From Chloroflexia bacterium (GTDB lineage Bacteria; Chloroflexota; Chloroflexia; Thermomicrobiales; JALYUS01), in the NCBI GenBank assembly GCA_025924435.1, contig JAICIL010000057.1, positions 1 through 18,045 on the forward strand: DNA of 18,045 nt, read 5' to 3'. Below the pieces are notes generated by a model. That model was not told the DNA's origin and made no database searches. It was given only the letters and a program-made list of their open reading frames with translations. Made by a program: the position numbers and the translations under genes. Within the stretch, counting starts at the first letter, position 1; every line of letters begins with the position of its first letter. Below are positions 6,446-13,862 of the stretch, piece after piece.

Positions 6446-8182
6446 ATGGACGAAGAGCGCGGCAGGCAGGCAGCACGGGTCACGCGGCGGCAACTCCTTC
6501 GATATACCAGCGGCGCGAGTGCCGCCGCGCTCGCCGCGCTCCTCGCCGCATGCGGTGGGGGTGGCGCGCCGCCGAACCCGCCCACCGAGGCGCCGAAGCC
6601 GACGACCGGCACCGGGGCCGGGACGCAAGCGCCGACGGTGGGTACCGGTTCGGCCGTCGCACAGCCGACGGCAGCATCCGCGCCAGCAACGGTTGCCACC
6701 GGCTCGTCCGTGGCGCAGGCGTCAGGCACGCCGAAGCGCGGCGGCATCCTCATCGTCGGCCGCACGACCGATACGACGAGCCTTGAGCCGCACAAGGATG
6801 CCTCCGCCGGCCGGGCGTGGACGACGCAATTGATGTACAGTTACGTCGTCCAGACGGATAAGAATCTCCACATCCAGCCGGACCTCGCGGAGAAGTGGGA
6901 GATCTCGCCCGACGGCAAGACGTACACCTTCTCCCTGCGCAAGGGCGTCAAATTCCACAATGGCCGCGAACTCGTCGCCGCGGACATCAAGTACTCGCTC
7001 GAGCGTATCCTCGATCCCGCCACCGCCGCATACGGCCGGGGTTTCATCCTCAGCATTGACACGATCGAGACGCCGGACCCGTATACCGTGAAACTCAATC
7101 TGAAAACCGCCGATGCTTCCCTGCTTGCGAGCCTCGCGTCGGGATTTGCGGGCATCGTGGCGAAGGAGGAGGTGGAAAAGGCGGGCGGCGCGCTCACGAA
7201 GAGCGACGGCGGCAGCGGGCCGTTCATGCTGGACGAGTTGCAGCAGGGCCAAGCGGTCAAGTTGAAGCGCCATCCGAACTATTATCTCAAGGACCAGCCG
7301 TATCTGGACGGCATCACCTTCCAGTTGATTCCCGAAGAGTCGTCCATCATCTCGCAACTGCGCAGCGGCAACGTCCATCTCGCCGTCCTGAATGACAACA
7401 AGAACTACGACCTGGTCAAGGATGCGGCGAACCTCACGGCGCTCCGCTCGTTGCGGCAAGGTTTCGACTACGTCAATATCAATAACCAGAGCGAGCCGTT
7501 CGGCAAATTAGAGGTCCGCCAGGCGATGTCCTGGGCGCTCGACCGCCACGAGGTGCTCCAGGCGGCCCACGGCGGCTACGGGAAATTGACGGCGCCGATC
7601 CCGCCGGCGCTGGTGGATTACGCGCTCGACGCCGAGAGCCTGCCGCAGTACAAGCCGGACCTCGGCAAGGCGAAGGACCTGCTCGCCAAGGCGGGCCTCC
7701 CCAACGGGTTCAAGACGGAACTCCAGTCGCCCGCCGGCTTCCCGCAGTTGATCAATACCGCGCAGGTGGTGGCGGGAGACTTGAAGAAGATCGGGATTGA
7801 CGTGGAGATCAAGCAGATCGAATACGGGACGTGGATCAAGGGATTCCAGAATCATGAGTTCATCATGACGACGAACCTGACATCCGGCAACGCGGATCCG
7901 GACGCGGTTCTCTATCCCCGCCTCAGTTCCAAGGGCGCCAACAACAACAATTGGAACGACGCCGAGGTGGACGACCTACTCGTGCAGGGGAAAACCGCGC
8001 TCGATCCGCAGAAGCGCGTCGCGATTTACAAGCAGGCGCAGCAGGTGCTGATTGACAAGTCGCCACAACTCTGGACCGTCTCGTCGGACCTCATCGAGGT
8101 GATGAAAAAGAGCGTCAAAGGCTACGTGTCGAACCCCTCCGGGTTCACGAACGGTCTGGTGGCTACCTGGCTCGAATCGTAA
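6446..8182 (+). CDS. ABC transporter substrate-binding lipoprotein, family 5 (peptide/nickel/opine type)
   Basis: A 578-residue extracytoplasmic binding protein that captures substrate for the permeases encoded next. ATG 6446 is chosen because AGGAGG (6431-6436) lies 9 bases upstream. Residues 13-19 (TRRQLLR) form a twin-arginine motif. The hydrophobic stretch ends in a lipobox, LAAC, with Cys36 as lipidation site, so it should be a Tat-exported, membrane-anchored lipoprotein. A low-complexity Pro/Thr/Ala/Gly linker runs to about residue 90. The SBP_bac_5 fold follows: SLEPHKDA, LAEKWEISPDGKTYTFSLRK, GVKFHNGRELVAADIKYSLE, GSGPFMLDE, RHPNYY, EVRQAMSWALDR and LLAKAGLPNG. Length fits the family (500-600). 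The substrate cannot be told from sequence: dipeptides, oligopeptides, sugars and other compounds are all handled by this family. Confidence 0.93.
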   Translation: MDEERGRQAARVTRRQLLRYTSGASAAALAALLAACGGGGAPPNPPTEAPKPTTGTGAGTQAPTVGTGSAVAQPTAASAPATVATGSSVAQASGTPKRGGILIVGRTTDTTSLEPHKDASAGRAWTTQLMYSYVVQTDKNLHIQPDLAEKWEISPDGKTYTFSLRKGVKFHNGRELVAADIKYSLERILDPATAAYGRGFILSIDTIETPDPYTVKLNLKTADASLLASLASGFAGIVAKEEVEKAGGALTKSDGGSGPFMLDELQQGQAVKLKRHPNYYLKDQPYLDGITFQLIPEESSIISQLRSGNVHLAVLNDNKNYDLVKDAANLTALRSLRQGFDYVNINNQSEPFGKLEVRQAMSWALDRHEVLQAAHGGYGKLTAPIPPALVDYALDAESLPQYKPDLGKAKDLLAKAGLPNGFKTELQSPAGFPQLINTAQVVAGDLKKIGIDVEIKQIEYGTWIKGFQNHEFIMTTNLTSGNADPDAVLYPRLSSKGANNNNWNDAEVDDLLVQGKTALDPQKRVAIYKQAQQVLIDKSPQLWTVSSDLIEVMKKSVKGYVSNPSGFTNGLVATWLES

Positions 8183-8224
8183 GGTTTTGGCCCGCTCCAC
8201 CGAGGCGGGGGCGAAGAAAGAGAC

Positions 8225-9178
8225 ATGCGAACGTACATGGCCAAGCGGACCCTCTCGCTCTTGCCGACGCTGCTCGGCGTGACGATCCTGGTCTTCCTCA
8301 TGCTCCAACTGGTCCCCGGTACCGTGGTGGATCAGTTGTTCGGCTCCGATAGTGGCGCTATCGCGCCCGAAGCGAGGGTGGCGGCTCGCGCCCTCTTCGG
8401 GCTGGACAAGCCGCTGCCTGTTCAATATATCAACTGGCTCCGTGGCGCTTTGCACGGCGACCTCGGCGCGTCGTGGCGTTCCGGCGTCCCCGTCAGCAGG
8501 CTCATCGCCAGCCGGCTCGGCGTCACGGCGGAACTGGCGGCGCTCGCCCTGGCGGTTGCCCTCCTGATTGGTATCCCCTTCGGGCTGCTCTCCGCCGTGC
8601 GGGAGAACAGCCCGCTCGATCATGTGATCCGCGTCGCGAGCCTCTTCAGCCTGTCACTCCCCATTTTCTGGCAGGCGGCGATGATTATCCTCGCCCTCTC
8701 CCTCTGGCTCCATTGGGTGCCCCCCGTGGATTACGTGCCGGTTACGCGCGATCCCGTCGGCAATATCGAGCAGTTTGCGATTCCCGCCGCCGTCCTCGGC
8801 ACGGTCGTCGCCGCCCAGGTGATGCGGATCACGCGCGCCTCCCTCCTGGATGTGCTGCGACATGACTATGTGCGCACCGCACGGGCGAAAGGGCTGACGA
8901 ACCGGGTGGTGATTGTCCGCCATGCCTTCCGCAATGCGCTCATCCCGATCATCACCATCGTCGGCGCGCAGGTCGGTTATCTGCTCGGCGGCGCGGTCGT
9001 GACCGAACAGGTCTTCAGCCTGCCGGGGATCGGCCGGCTGGTGCTCGACGCGGTCTATCAGCGGGATTATCCCGTCGTGCAGGGGGCGGTATTGGTGATC
9101 GCGGTCATCTTCATGGGAACCAACCTCGTGGTGGATATGCTCTACGGCTATCTCGACCCGCGCATCAGGTATCGCTAA
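8225..9178 (+). CDS. ABC transporter permease, DppB/OppB type
   Basis: A 317-residue inner-membrane subunit with about six membrane segments. The N-terminal segment TLLGVTILVFLMLQLVPGT, followed by a periplasmic region with LGLDKPLP-like and GDLGASWRSGVPV sequence, is characteristic of DppB. The cytoplasmic EAA loop, which contacts the ATPase, is DYVRTARAKGL plus VRHAFRNALIPI at about 218-246. The end, VDMLYGYLDPRIRY, is the family's usual C terminus. The gene starts 42 bases after the binding-protein gene with a weak GAAAGAGA site; Met5 is an alternative start. It would pair with the next gene product to form the transmembrane channel. Confidence 0.93.
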   Translation: MRTYMAKRTLSLLPTLLGVTILVFLMLQLVPGTVVDQLFGSDSGAIAPEARVAARALFGLDKPLPVQYINWLRGALHGDLGASWRSGVPVSRLIASRLGVTAELAALALAVALLIGIPFGLLSAVRENSPLDHVIRVASLFSLSLPIFWQAAMIILALSLWLHWVPPVDYVPVTRDPVGNIEQFAIPAAVLGTVVAAQVMRITRASLLDVLRHDYVRTARAKGLTNRVVIVRHAFRNALIPIITIVGAQVGYLLGGAVVTEQVFSLPGIGRLVLDAVYQRDYPVVQGAVLVIAVIFMGTNLVVDMLYGYLDPRIRYR

Positions 9179-9181
9179 GCG

Positions 9182-10066
9182 ATGGCGACGGTGGTTGCGG
9201 TTCCCCTGCGGGGCACCGAACGACGGAGCGAGTGGCGGCGCGGCCTCCGCACGCTGACGCGGAACCGCCTTGTCATGGCCGGCCTCATCATGAGCGTGTT
9301 GATCGTGCTCGTCGCGCTCTTCGCGCGGTTCATCGCGCCCTACGACCCGGTCGCCAACAACGTCCGCGCCGCCCTGCAGCGCCCGTCCGCGTACTACTAC
9401 TTCGGGACGGATCGCTTCGGCCGCGACATCTTCAGCCGCGTCGTCTACGCCAGCCGCACGAGCCTGCTCGTCGCGCTCACCAGCACATCGCTCGCCGCCG
9501 CCATCGGGGTGACGCTCGGCCTGCTGGGCGGGTATTTCGGCGGCTGGGTGGACAGCGCCACGGGCCGACTGATGGATATCCTCTTCAGTTTCCCCGCCCT
9601 GCTGCTCGCCATCGCCATCGCCGCGCTGCTCGGGCCGAGTGTGCGCAATGCCGTCGTCGCCATCGCCGTGGTCTACGCACCGCTTTTCGGGCGTGTCGTG
9701 CGCGGCTCTGTGCTCGTGGAGCGCGGCAAGGAATACGTGGAGGCGGCGCGCGTCCTCGGCGCCTCCACGCCCCGGATTGTGCGCCGGCATGTCTTCCCGA
9801 ACATCCTCTCGCCGCTCATCGTCCAGGCGACGATCACCTTCTCCGCCGCCATCCTGACGGAGGCGTATCTCTCCTTCCTCGGCCTCGGCACCCAGCCGCC
9901 CAACCCATCGTGGGGCACGATGCTGGCCGACGGGCGCACCTTCCTCGAAACCGCCCCCTGGATGAGCATCTTTCCCGGCATCGCCATCATGCTCGCCGTC
10001 TTCTCCTTCAACATCCTCGGCGACGGCATCCGGGACGTCCTCGATCCCCGCGCGCGCGCCGATTAA
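9182..10066 (+). CDS. ABC transporter permease, DppC/OppC type
   Basis: A 294-residue inner-membrane subunit, partner of the DppB-type permease. It starts 3 bases after that gene's stop, so translation is probably coupled. The N-terminal region has RRGLRTLTRNRLVMAGL followed by the first membrane segment and APYDP. FGTDRFGRDIFSRVVYASRT at about 74-93 is the DppC signature. The EAA loop is YVEAARVLGASTP plus RRHVFPNILSPLIV. LSFLGLGTQPPNPSWGTML and the ending LGDGIRDVLDPRAR are also typical. No ATP-binding subunit gene (DppD/DppF or OppD/F) follows, since the next gene is convergent. The ATPases must come from another locus. Confidence 0.93.
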   Translation: MATVVAVPLRGTERRSEWRRGLRTLTRNRLVMAGLIMSVLIVLVALFARFIAPYDPVANNVRAALQRPSAYYYFGTDRFGRDIFSRVVYASRTSLLVALTSTSLAAAIGVTLGLLGGYFGGWVDSATGRLMDILFSFPALLLAIAIAALLGPSVRNAVVAIAVVYAPLFGRVVRGSVLVERGKEYVEAARVLGASTPRIVRRHVFPNILSPLIVQATITFSAAILTEAYLSFLGLGTQPPNPSWGTMLADGRTFLETAPWMSIFPGIAIMLAVFSFNILGDGIRDVLDPRARAD

Positions 10067-10095
10067 GAACTTGTTGGTGGTTTTGAAACCATCGC

Positions 10096-10710
10096 TTATT
10101 GGCGCGCGGGGACGCCCTTCACCGTGGCATGCGGGGGGACATCGGCGACGACGACCGCCCCGGCCCCGACGACCGCGCCGTCGCCAATCGTCAGGCCCGG
10201 CGTGACGCTCGCGCCGATGCCGATGAAGGCGCCCCGACCAATGTGGACGCCGCCGCCGAGGTGCGCGCCCGGTCCGATATGCGCGTGCTCCCCGATCGCG
10301 CAGTCGTGATCCACCGTCGCGCCGGTGTTCACGATGCTGTGATCGCCGAGGATCGCGTCGGGGTTGACGACCGCACGCGCGACGACCGCGACGCCGCGCC
10401 CCAGTCGCACCGATCGCGCGACGGTTGCGTGCGGGTGGATGGCGTTGCACCAGAGGGTCCGCGCGTCCGTGCCGAGCCGTTCGACCAGCGCGACGCGCGC
10501 GGCGATGTCGCCGATGCCGAGGATCAAGCCGCCCGGCATGCGCTCGCGGTAGGTCGCGATGCCGCCGAGCACGGGCAACTCGAGGCGCGCCGTCCCCCAA
10601 GTCGCGGGGTCGTCATCGAGAAATCCCAGCACCGTCGTCCCCCGGCAGCGGAGGATGTCCGCGACGACCTTCGCGTGCCCACCCGCGCCGAGGATCAGCA
10701 CACCGTTCAT
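10096..10710 (-). CDS. PglD/NeuD-family sugar O/N-acyltransferase
   Basis: A 204-residue cytoplasmic enzyme that would transfer an acetyl group to a sugar or UDP-amino sugar for the polysaccharide unit. Residues 1-40 form the small Rossmann-like N-terminal domain (GVLILGAGGHAKVVADIL, then GFLDDD). From about 90 a left-handed beta helix of hexapeptide repeats begins (IHPHATVARSV, NPDAILGDHSIVNTGATVDH, HIGPGAHLGGGVHIGRGAFI). It ends VPPHATVKGVPAR, the usual acyl-CoA-binding end. His135 in the VDHDC motif corresponds to the catalytic His of PglD. ATG 10710 overlaps the upstream stop codon as ATGA, so translation is coupled to the phosphoglycosyl transferase gene. It is last in the operon and convergent with the ABC operon, 29 bases away. 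Acetylated sugar identity is unknown. Confidence 0.88.
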   Translation of the reverse strand: MNGVLILGAGGHAKVVADILRCRGTTVLGFLDDDPATWGTARLELPVLGGIATYRERMPGGLILGIGDIAARVALVERLGTDARTLWCNAIHPHATVARSVRLGRGVAVVARAVVNPDAILGDHSIVNTGATVDHDCAIGEHAHIGPGAHLGGGVHIGRGAFIGIGASVTPGLTIGDGAVVGAGAVVVADVPPHATVKGVPARQ

Positions 10711-11339
10711 GCCACTATGCCGCCATCGGGGGGTTGCGCCGCGCCCATGTACTCGCTCGTCGTCGCGTGGCCCGCCTCGTTGATGCCGGAGCGCCGCAGG
10801 ACCCGCGCGACGGTGAGGCGGAGGATTTTCAGGTCGAGCGGCAGCGATTGATGCTCCACATACCAGAGGTCGTGGGCGAATTTCCGCTCCCACGCGATCG
10901 CGTTGCGCCCGTTCACCTGTGCCCAGCCGGTCAGGCCGGGGCGGACGGCATGGCGGCGCATCTGCTCGGGCGTGTACCGCTCCGCGTAGTGAACGAAGAG
11001 CGGGCGCGGGCCGACGAGGCTCATCTCGCCCCGGAGCACGTTGAGCAGTTCCGGCAACTCGTCGAGGCTGCTGCGGCGCAGGAAAGCGCCGAATCGCGTC
11101 ATGCGCGCGTCATCCGGCAGCAGGTTGCCGTCCGCGTCTCGCGCGTCGGTCATCGTGCGAAATTTGATGACCGCGAACGGCGTACCATCCTTGCCGAGCC
11201 GCCGCTGGCGGAAGAAGACGGGCGCGCCGATCTTCCGCCGCACGAGCAGCGCGACGATCAGCATAAGCGGCCCGCAGACCGGCAGCGCGCATGCGGTCAG
11301 GATGAGATCAAGCAGGCGTTGACCGAAGCGACGGTACAC
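10707..11339 (-). CDS. Undecaprenyl-phosphate sugar-1-phosphate transferase, PglC/WbaP type
   Basis: A 210-residue monotopic phosphoglycosyl transferase, which moves a sugar-1-phosphate from a nucleotide sugar onto undecaprenyl phosphate and starts the repeat unit. It has one N-terminal hydrophobic segment (about 9-33), then GAPVFFRQRRLGKDG, IKFRTM at 58-63, LRRSSLDELPELLNVLRGEM with the catalytic Asp93-Glu94 pair, SLVGPRPL and RPGLTGWAQVNGRN. Near 200 residues is the short PglC-type length, without the extra N-terminal domain of WbaP. I chose the GTG at 11339, preceded by GGAAGGGGGG. Longer frames upstream read as Arg-rich by-product of the preceding gene. It overlaps the end of the upstream glycosyltransferase gene by 32 bases. 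Pairing with a PglD-like gene recalls bacillosamine-type initiation, but no PglE/PglF is in the window. Confidence 0.9.
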   Translation of the reverse strand: MYRRFGQRLLDLILTACALPVCGPLMLIVALLVRRKIGAPVFFRQRRLGKDGTPFAVIKFRTMTDARDADGNLLPDDARMTRFGAFLRRSSLDELPELLNVLRGEMSLVGPRPLFVHYAERYTPEQMRRHAVRPGLTGWAQVNGRNAIAWERKFAHDLWYVEHQSLPLDLKILRLTVARVLRRSGINEAGHATTSEYMGAAQPPDGGIVA

Positions 11340-12519
11340 CGCGCATCCCCCCTTCCCGCTCCAGGATCGTCCGGTACATCTCCAGCACGTCCGCATTGTT
11401 CGTCTTGCCGTTGAAGAGCGTCTCGGCGCGATCTCGCCCCTTCGCGGCCATCGCGCGCGTCCGCTCGGGGTGGTTGAGCGCGTCGAGGATCGCCGCCGCC
11501 ATCGCGGGCGGATCCTTCGGCGGCACGAGCCAACCCGTCTCGCCATCCACGATCAAATCCGGCTGGCCGCCGACATTCGTCGCGATCACCGGGATGCCGA
11601 GCAGTTGCGCCTCCACCGCCGTCCCCGCCACCCCCTCGGTGTGCGACGGCTGCACGGCGATGTCGAAATCGGGCAGCAGTGCCGGCACATCGGCGCGCAT
11701 GCCGAGAAAGATCACGCGGTCGCCGCACAGCGCCCGGCCGTAGGCGCGCACGCGCCCCTCGTAGGCGCGCGCGCCATCCCAGCCGCCGCCGACGAAGACG
11801 CCCATCACGCCCGGTTTTTCCTTCAGGACGATGGCGAGGGCGTCAATCAGGTCCTCGTGCCCCTTCAGGCCGCGCCGCTGCAAGAGGTACCGCTTCGGCG
11901 CGTACATGATGCCGACCATGCCGACGAGCGGCACACCTTCGGGGATGCCGCACTCGCCGCGAATCTTCCCCTTCGGGTGGGAGACGTGATCCTCCAGGTC
12001 CACGCCGTAATCCGAGACGAAGAGGCGGTCGGCGGCGATGCCGGAGCGGCGGTAGATGTCGCTAATCGAGCGGCAGGTGCCGATCCAGTAGTCGCGCGGC
12101 CCCGCCGTGGCGATCTCGGCGCGGCGGAAGAAGGCGTGCTCCAGATGGAGCGGCCCCGGCACCTGGAAGACGCGCGGGATCGGATGCCGCCTGCCGAGCG
12201 CCAGCCGCGCCGTCAGCGCCGTGCCGACGTGGTAACTGTGGATGATGTCCGGCCGCAATTCCGCGACGAGGGCGCGCAACCGCGCGAAGCGCGCCGGGGC
12301 GAGCCACGGTTTCGCGATCGGGAAATCCGTCTCCAACGGGTGGACGGTGACGCCCGCCGCCTCGTACTCCGCGATGCGCGGCCCCCCGGCTGGCGCGGCG
12401 ACGTGCGCCTCGACGCCGAGCCGGACATGGTCGCGCGTCTGCCGCACCGCCCACGGCGCCCCGACCGATGTTTTCGCCAGATAGAGGACTTTCAGCGCGC
12501 CGTCCCTGCCACTCCCCAT
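11308..12519 (-). CDS. GT4-family glycosyltransferase
   Basis: A 403-residue cytoplasmic, retaining GT-B enzyme that adds a sugar from a nucleotide donor to the lipid-linked repeat unit. The N-terminal acceptor domain has KVLYLAKTSVGAPW and DIIHSYHVGTALTARLAL. The donor domain begins near residue 198 (LVGMVGIMYAPKR), with KGHEDLIDALAIVLKEKPG, VFLGMRADVP-type sequence and the EX7E motif Glu295-Glu303 in PSHTEGVAGTAVEAQLLGIP. ATNVGGQPDLIVDGETGWLV follows. The insert MYAPKRYLLQRRGLKGHEDL is a recognisable variant of the usual loop. Start ATG 12519 has AGGAGAGG about 13 bases upstream. A palindromic repeat sits in the 101-base gap to the upstream gene. Sugar donor and linkage cannot be predicted. 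Confidence 0.9.
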   Translation of the reverse strand: MGSGRDGALKVLYLAKTSVGAPWAVRQTRDHVRLGVEAHVAAPAGGPRIAEYEAAGVTVHPLETDFPIAKPWLAPARFARLRALVAELRPDIIHSYHVGTALTARLALGRRHPIPRVFQVPGPLHLEHAFFRRAEIATAGPRDYWIGTCRSISDIYRRSGIAADRLFVSDYGVDLEDHVSHPKGKIRGECGIPEGVPLVGMVGIMYAPKRYLLQRRGLKGHEDLIDALAIVLKEKPGVMGVFVGGGWDGARAYEGRVRAYGRALCGDRVIFLGMRADVPALLPDFDIAVQPSHTEGVAGTAVEAQLLGIPVIATNVGGQPDLIVDGETGWLVPPKDPPAMAAAILDALNHPERTRAMAAKGRDRAETLFNGKTNNADVLEMYRTILEREGGMRGVPSLRSTPA

Positions 12520-12560
12520 CGTCGTTCGGTTCCTCTCCTACCATTTTCAAGGTTTTCAAC

Positions 12561-12610
12561 GCACAGGCTGGAAAGCCTGTGCTACCGGCGGCGCGGGCTT
12601 TCCAGCCTGC
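12561..12610. repeat. REP-like palindromic element between two glycosyltransferase genes
   Basis: GCACAGGCT (12561-12569), loop GGAA, AGCCTGTGC (12574-12582) is a perfect 9-bp stem. In addition CAGGCTGGAAAGCC (12564-12577) is perfectly inverted at 12596-12609 (GGCTTTCCAGCCTG), so two alternative hairpins can form. The CACAGGCTGGAAAGCCTGTGCTAC type of sequence is one I recall as a dispersed repeat in several GC-rich phyla. It could also act as an attenuator or mRNA-stabilising stem inside the operon. Confidence 0.75.
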
Positions 12611-12620
12611 GGCCCTCCCT

Positions 12621-13862
12621 TCATCCTATTCCCGCCGATATGGACTCCGCCACCGAACGTTCCTGCCTCACGTCTTCACATCCCGCCCATGCCTCGGTGC
12701 GCTCGCGGAGGGCGCGATAGAAGGCGGTGCGGCGGGCGCGCAGTTCATCCTCCCCGTAGTCGCGGGCGCGCGCGAGATTGCGGGCGGACATTCGGGCCAT
12801 CCGCGCCGGGTCGGTGACGACGGCGCGGATCGTCGCCGCCAGCGCGGCGGCATCGCCGGGCGGCGCCATATCCTCGCCCGGCAGGAGTTCGGGGATGCCG
12901 CCCACCGTCGAGCCGATGCAGGGCAGGCCGCGCGCCATCGCCTCGATCATCGCGCGCGGCATCCCCTCGGTGCGGGAGGGCATGCAGAAGAGGTCCGCCG
13001 CGTCGAGTGCCGCGCGCACGGCGGCCCCGGCGGTCACCTGCCCCCGGAAGATGACGCGCCCCGCCATGCCGAGCGCGGCGGCGCGCTCCTCCAACTCGGG
13101 CCGGTGCTTGCCGTCGCCGACGAGGACGAGCCGGAGATCGAGACCCTCCCGCACCAGTTGGGCGACGGCGTCAATCTGCACGTCCGGCGCTTTGTACATC
13201 TGCGCCAGCGAGCCGACGGTGACGAGCGTGAACGGCCCCGCGCGACGCGGGGCGCGCGGGGCCGCGACGAACGATCCCTCGGAGAGTTCGACATCCGAGT
13301 AGTAGGTCGTGAACGATCCCGGCGCGGGCGGGTAGCGGCGTTGCAGCGCATGTTCGGTGACGTACCCGATCGCCGCCGCGCCCGCGCAGAGCCGCCGCAT
13401 CCGCTTCGGGAACCACCAGCGGAAGAAGGGGCGCAAGGGATGCCGCACCGCGCCGGGCGCGAAGACGTCGTAGGGGTCGCCGAGGGCTTCGACGCCGTAC
13501 GGGTGGCCCGCGCGCCGGAGGGCCGGTTCGATCTGCGCCGCGATCGCGGACGGCGCGCGGAAGATCACCGCGTCCGCCGGCCCCACCGCCGCCACCGCCG
13601 CCTCGGTCAGCCGCCGCCGCCGCCGGAGGTATTGCCACGGGCCGATGTAGAACGGCAGCGCGGCGAACGAGACGGCGTCGCCGTCCGCGCGCTGCCATCC
13701 CTCCGGCGCGGCGGCCACATCCCGCAGCCGCGCGACGACGCGGACCGTATCGAAGACGGCCAGATAGCGGGACCAGAAGGGGCGGGCGAACATCGTCTGC
13801 GTCCAGATCGCGCCGTCCGGCGTCCGGTCGAAGCGATGCTCGATCGAGACAACGAGGTTCAT
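12621..13862 (-). CDS. GT4-family glycosyltransferase
   Basis: A 413-residue GT-B glycosyltransferase. The N-terminal domain starts MNLVVSIEHRFDRTPDGAIW, with EALGDPYDVFAPGA in the middle, where acceptor-domain residues usually lie. The donor domain begins with FTLVTVGSLAQMYKAPDVQI (211-230). It continues LRLVLVGDGKHRPELEERAA, RVIFRGQV, and the EX7E pair Glu299-Glu307 in SRTEGMPRAMIEAMARGLPC, then GSTVGGIPELL. ATG 13862 overlaps the stop of the polymerase gene as ATGA, with GGAG 8 bases upstream. Translation is thus coupled to the polymerase. The last about 25 residues are polar and probably disordered. The product should act on the same lipid-linked oligosaccharide as the neighbouring enzymes; its donor is unknown. 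Confidence 0.9.
   Translation of the reverse strand: MNLVVSIEHRFDRTPDGAIWTQTMFARPFWSRYLAVFDTVRVVARLRDVAAAPEGWQRADGDAVSFAALPFYIGPWQYLRRRRRLTEAAVAAVGPADAVIFRAPSAIAAQIEPALRRAGHPYGVEALGDPYDVFAPGAVRHPLRPFFRWWFPKRMRRLCAGAAAIGYVTEHALQRRYPPAPGSFTTYYSDVELSEGSFVAAPRAPRRAGPFTLVTVGSLAQMYKAPDVQIDAVAQLVREGLDLRLVLVGDGKHRPELEERAAALGMAGRVIFRGQVTAGAAVRAALDAADLFCMPSRTEGMPRAMIEAMARGLPCIGSTVGGIPELLPGEDMAPPGDAAALAATIRAVVTDPARMARMSARNLARARDYGEDELRARRTAFYRALRERTEAWAGCEDVRQERSVAESISAGIG

Noticed and set aside
10078..10091. TGGTTT/AAACCA inverted repeat between convergent genes, considered as a terminator
   Set aside because: The stem is only 5-6 AT-rich pairs with a 2-4 base loop and no T-run, too weak to call, although its position between converging operons is suitable.
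8654..10600. Minus-strand open frame of 648 codons
   Set aside because: It spans both permease genes in antisense and runs into the acyltransferase gene in another frame. Charged low-complexity residues and no motif.
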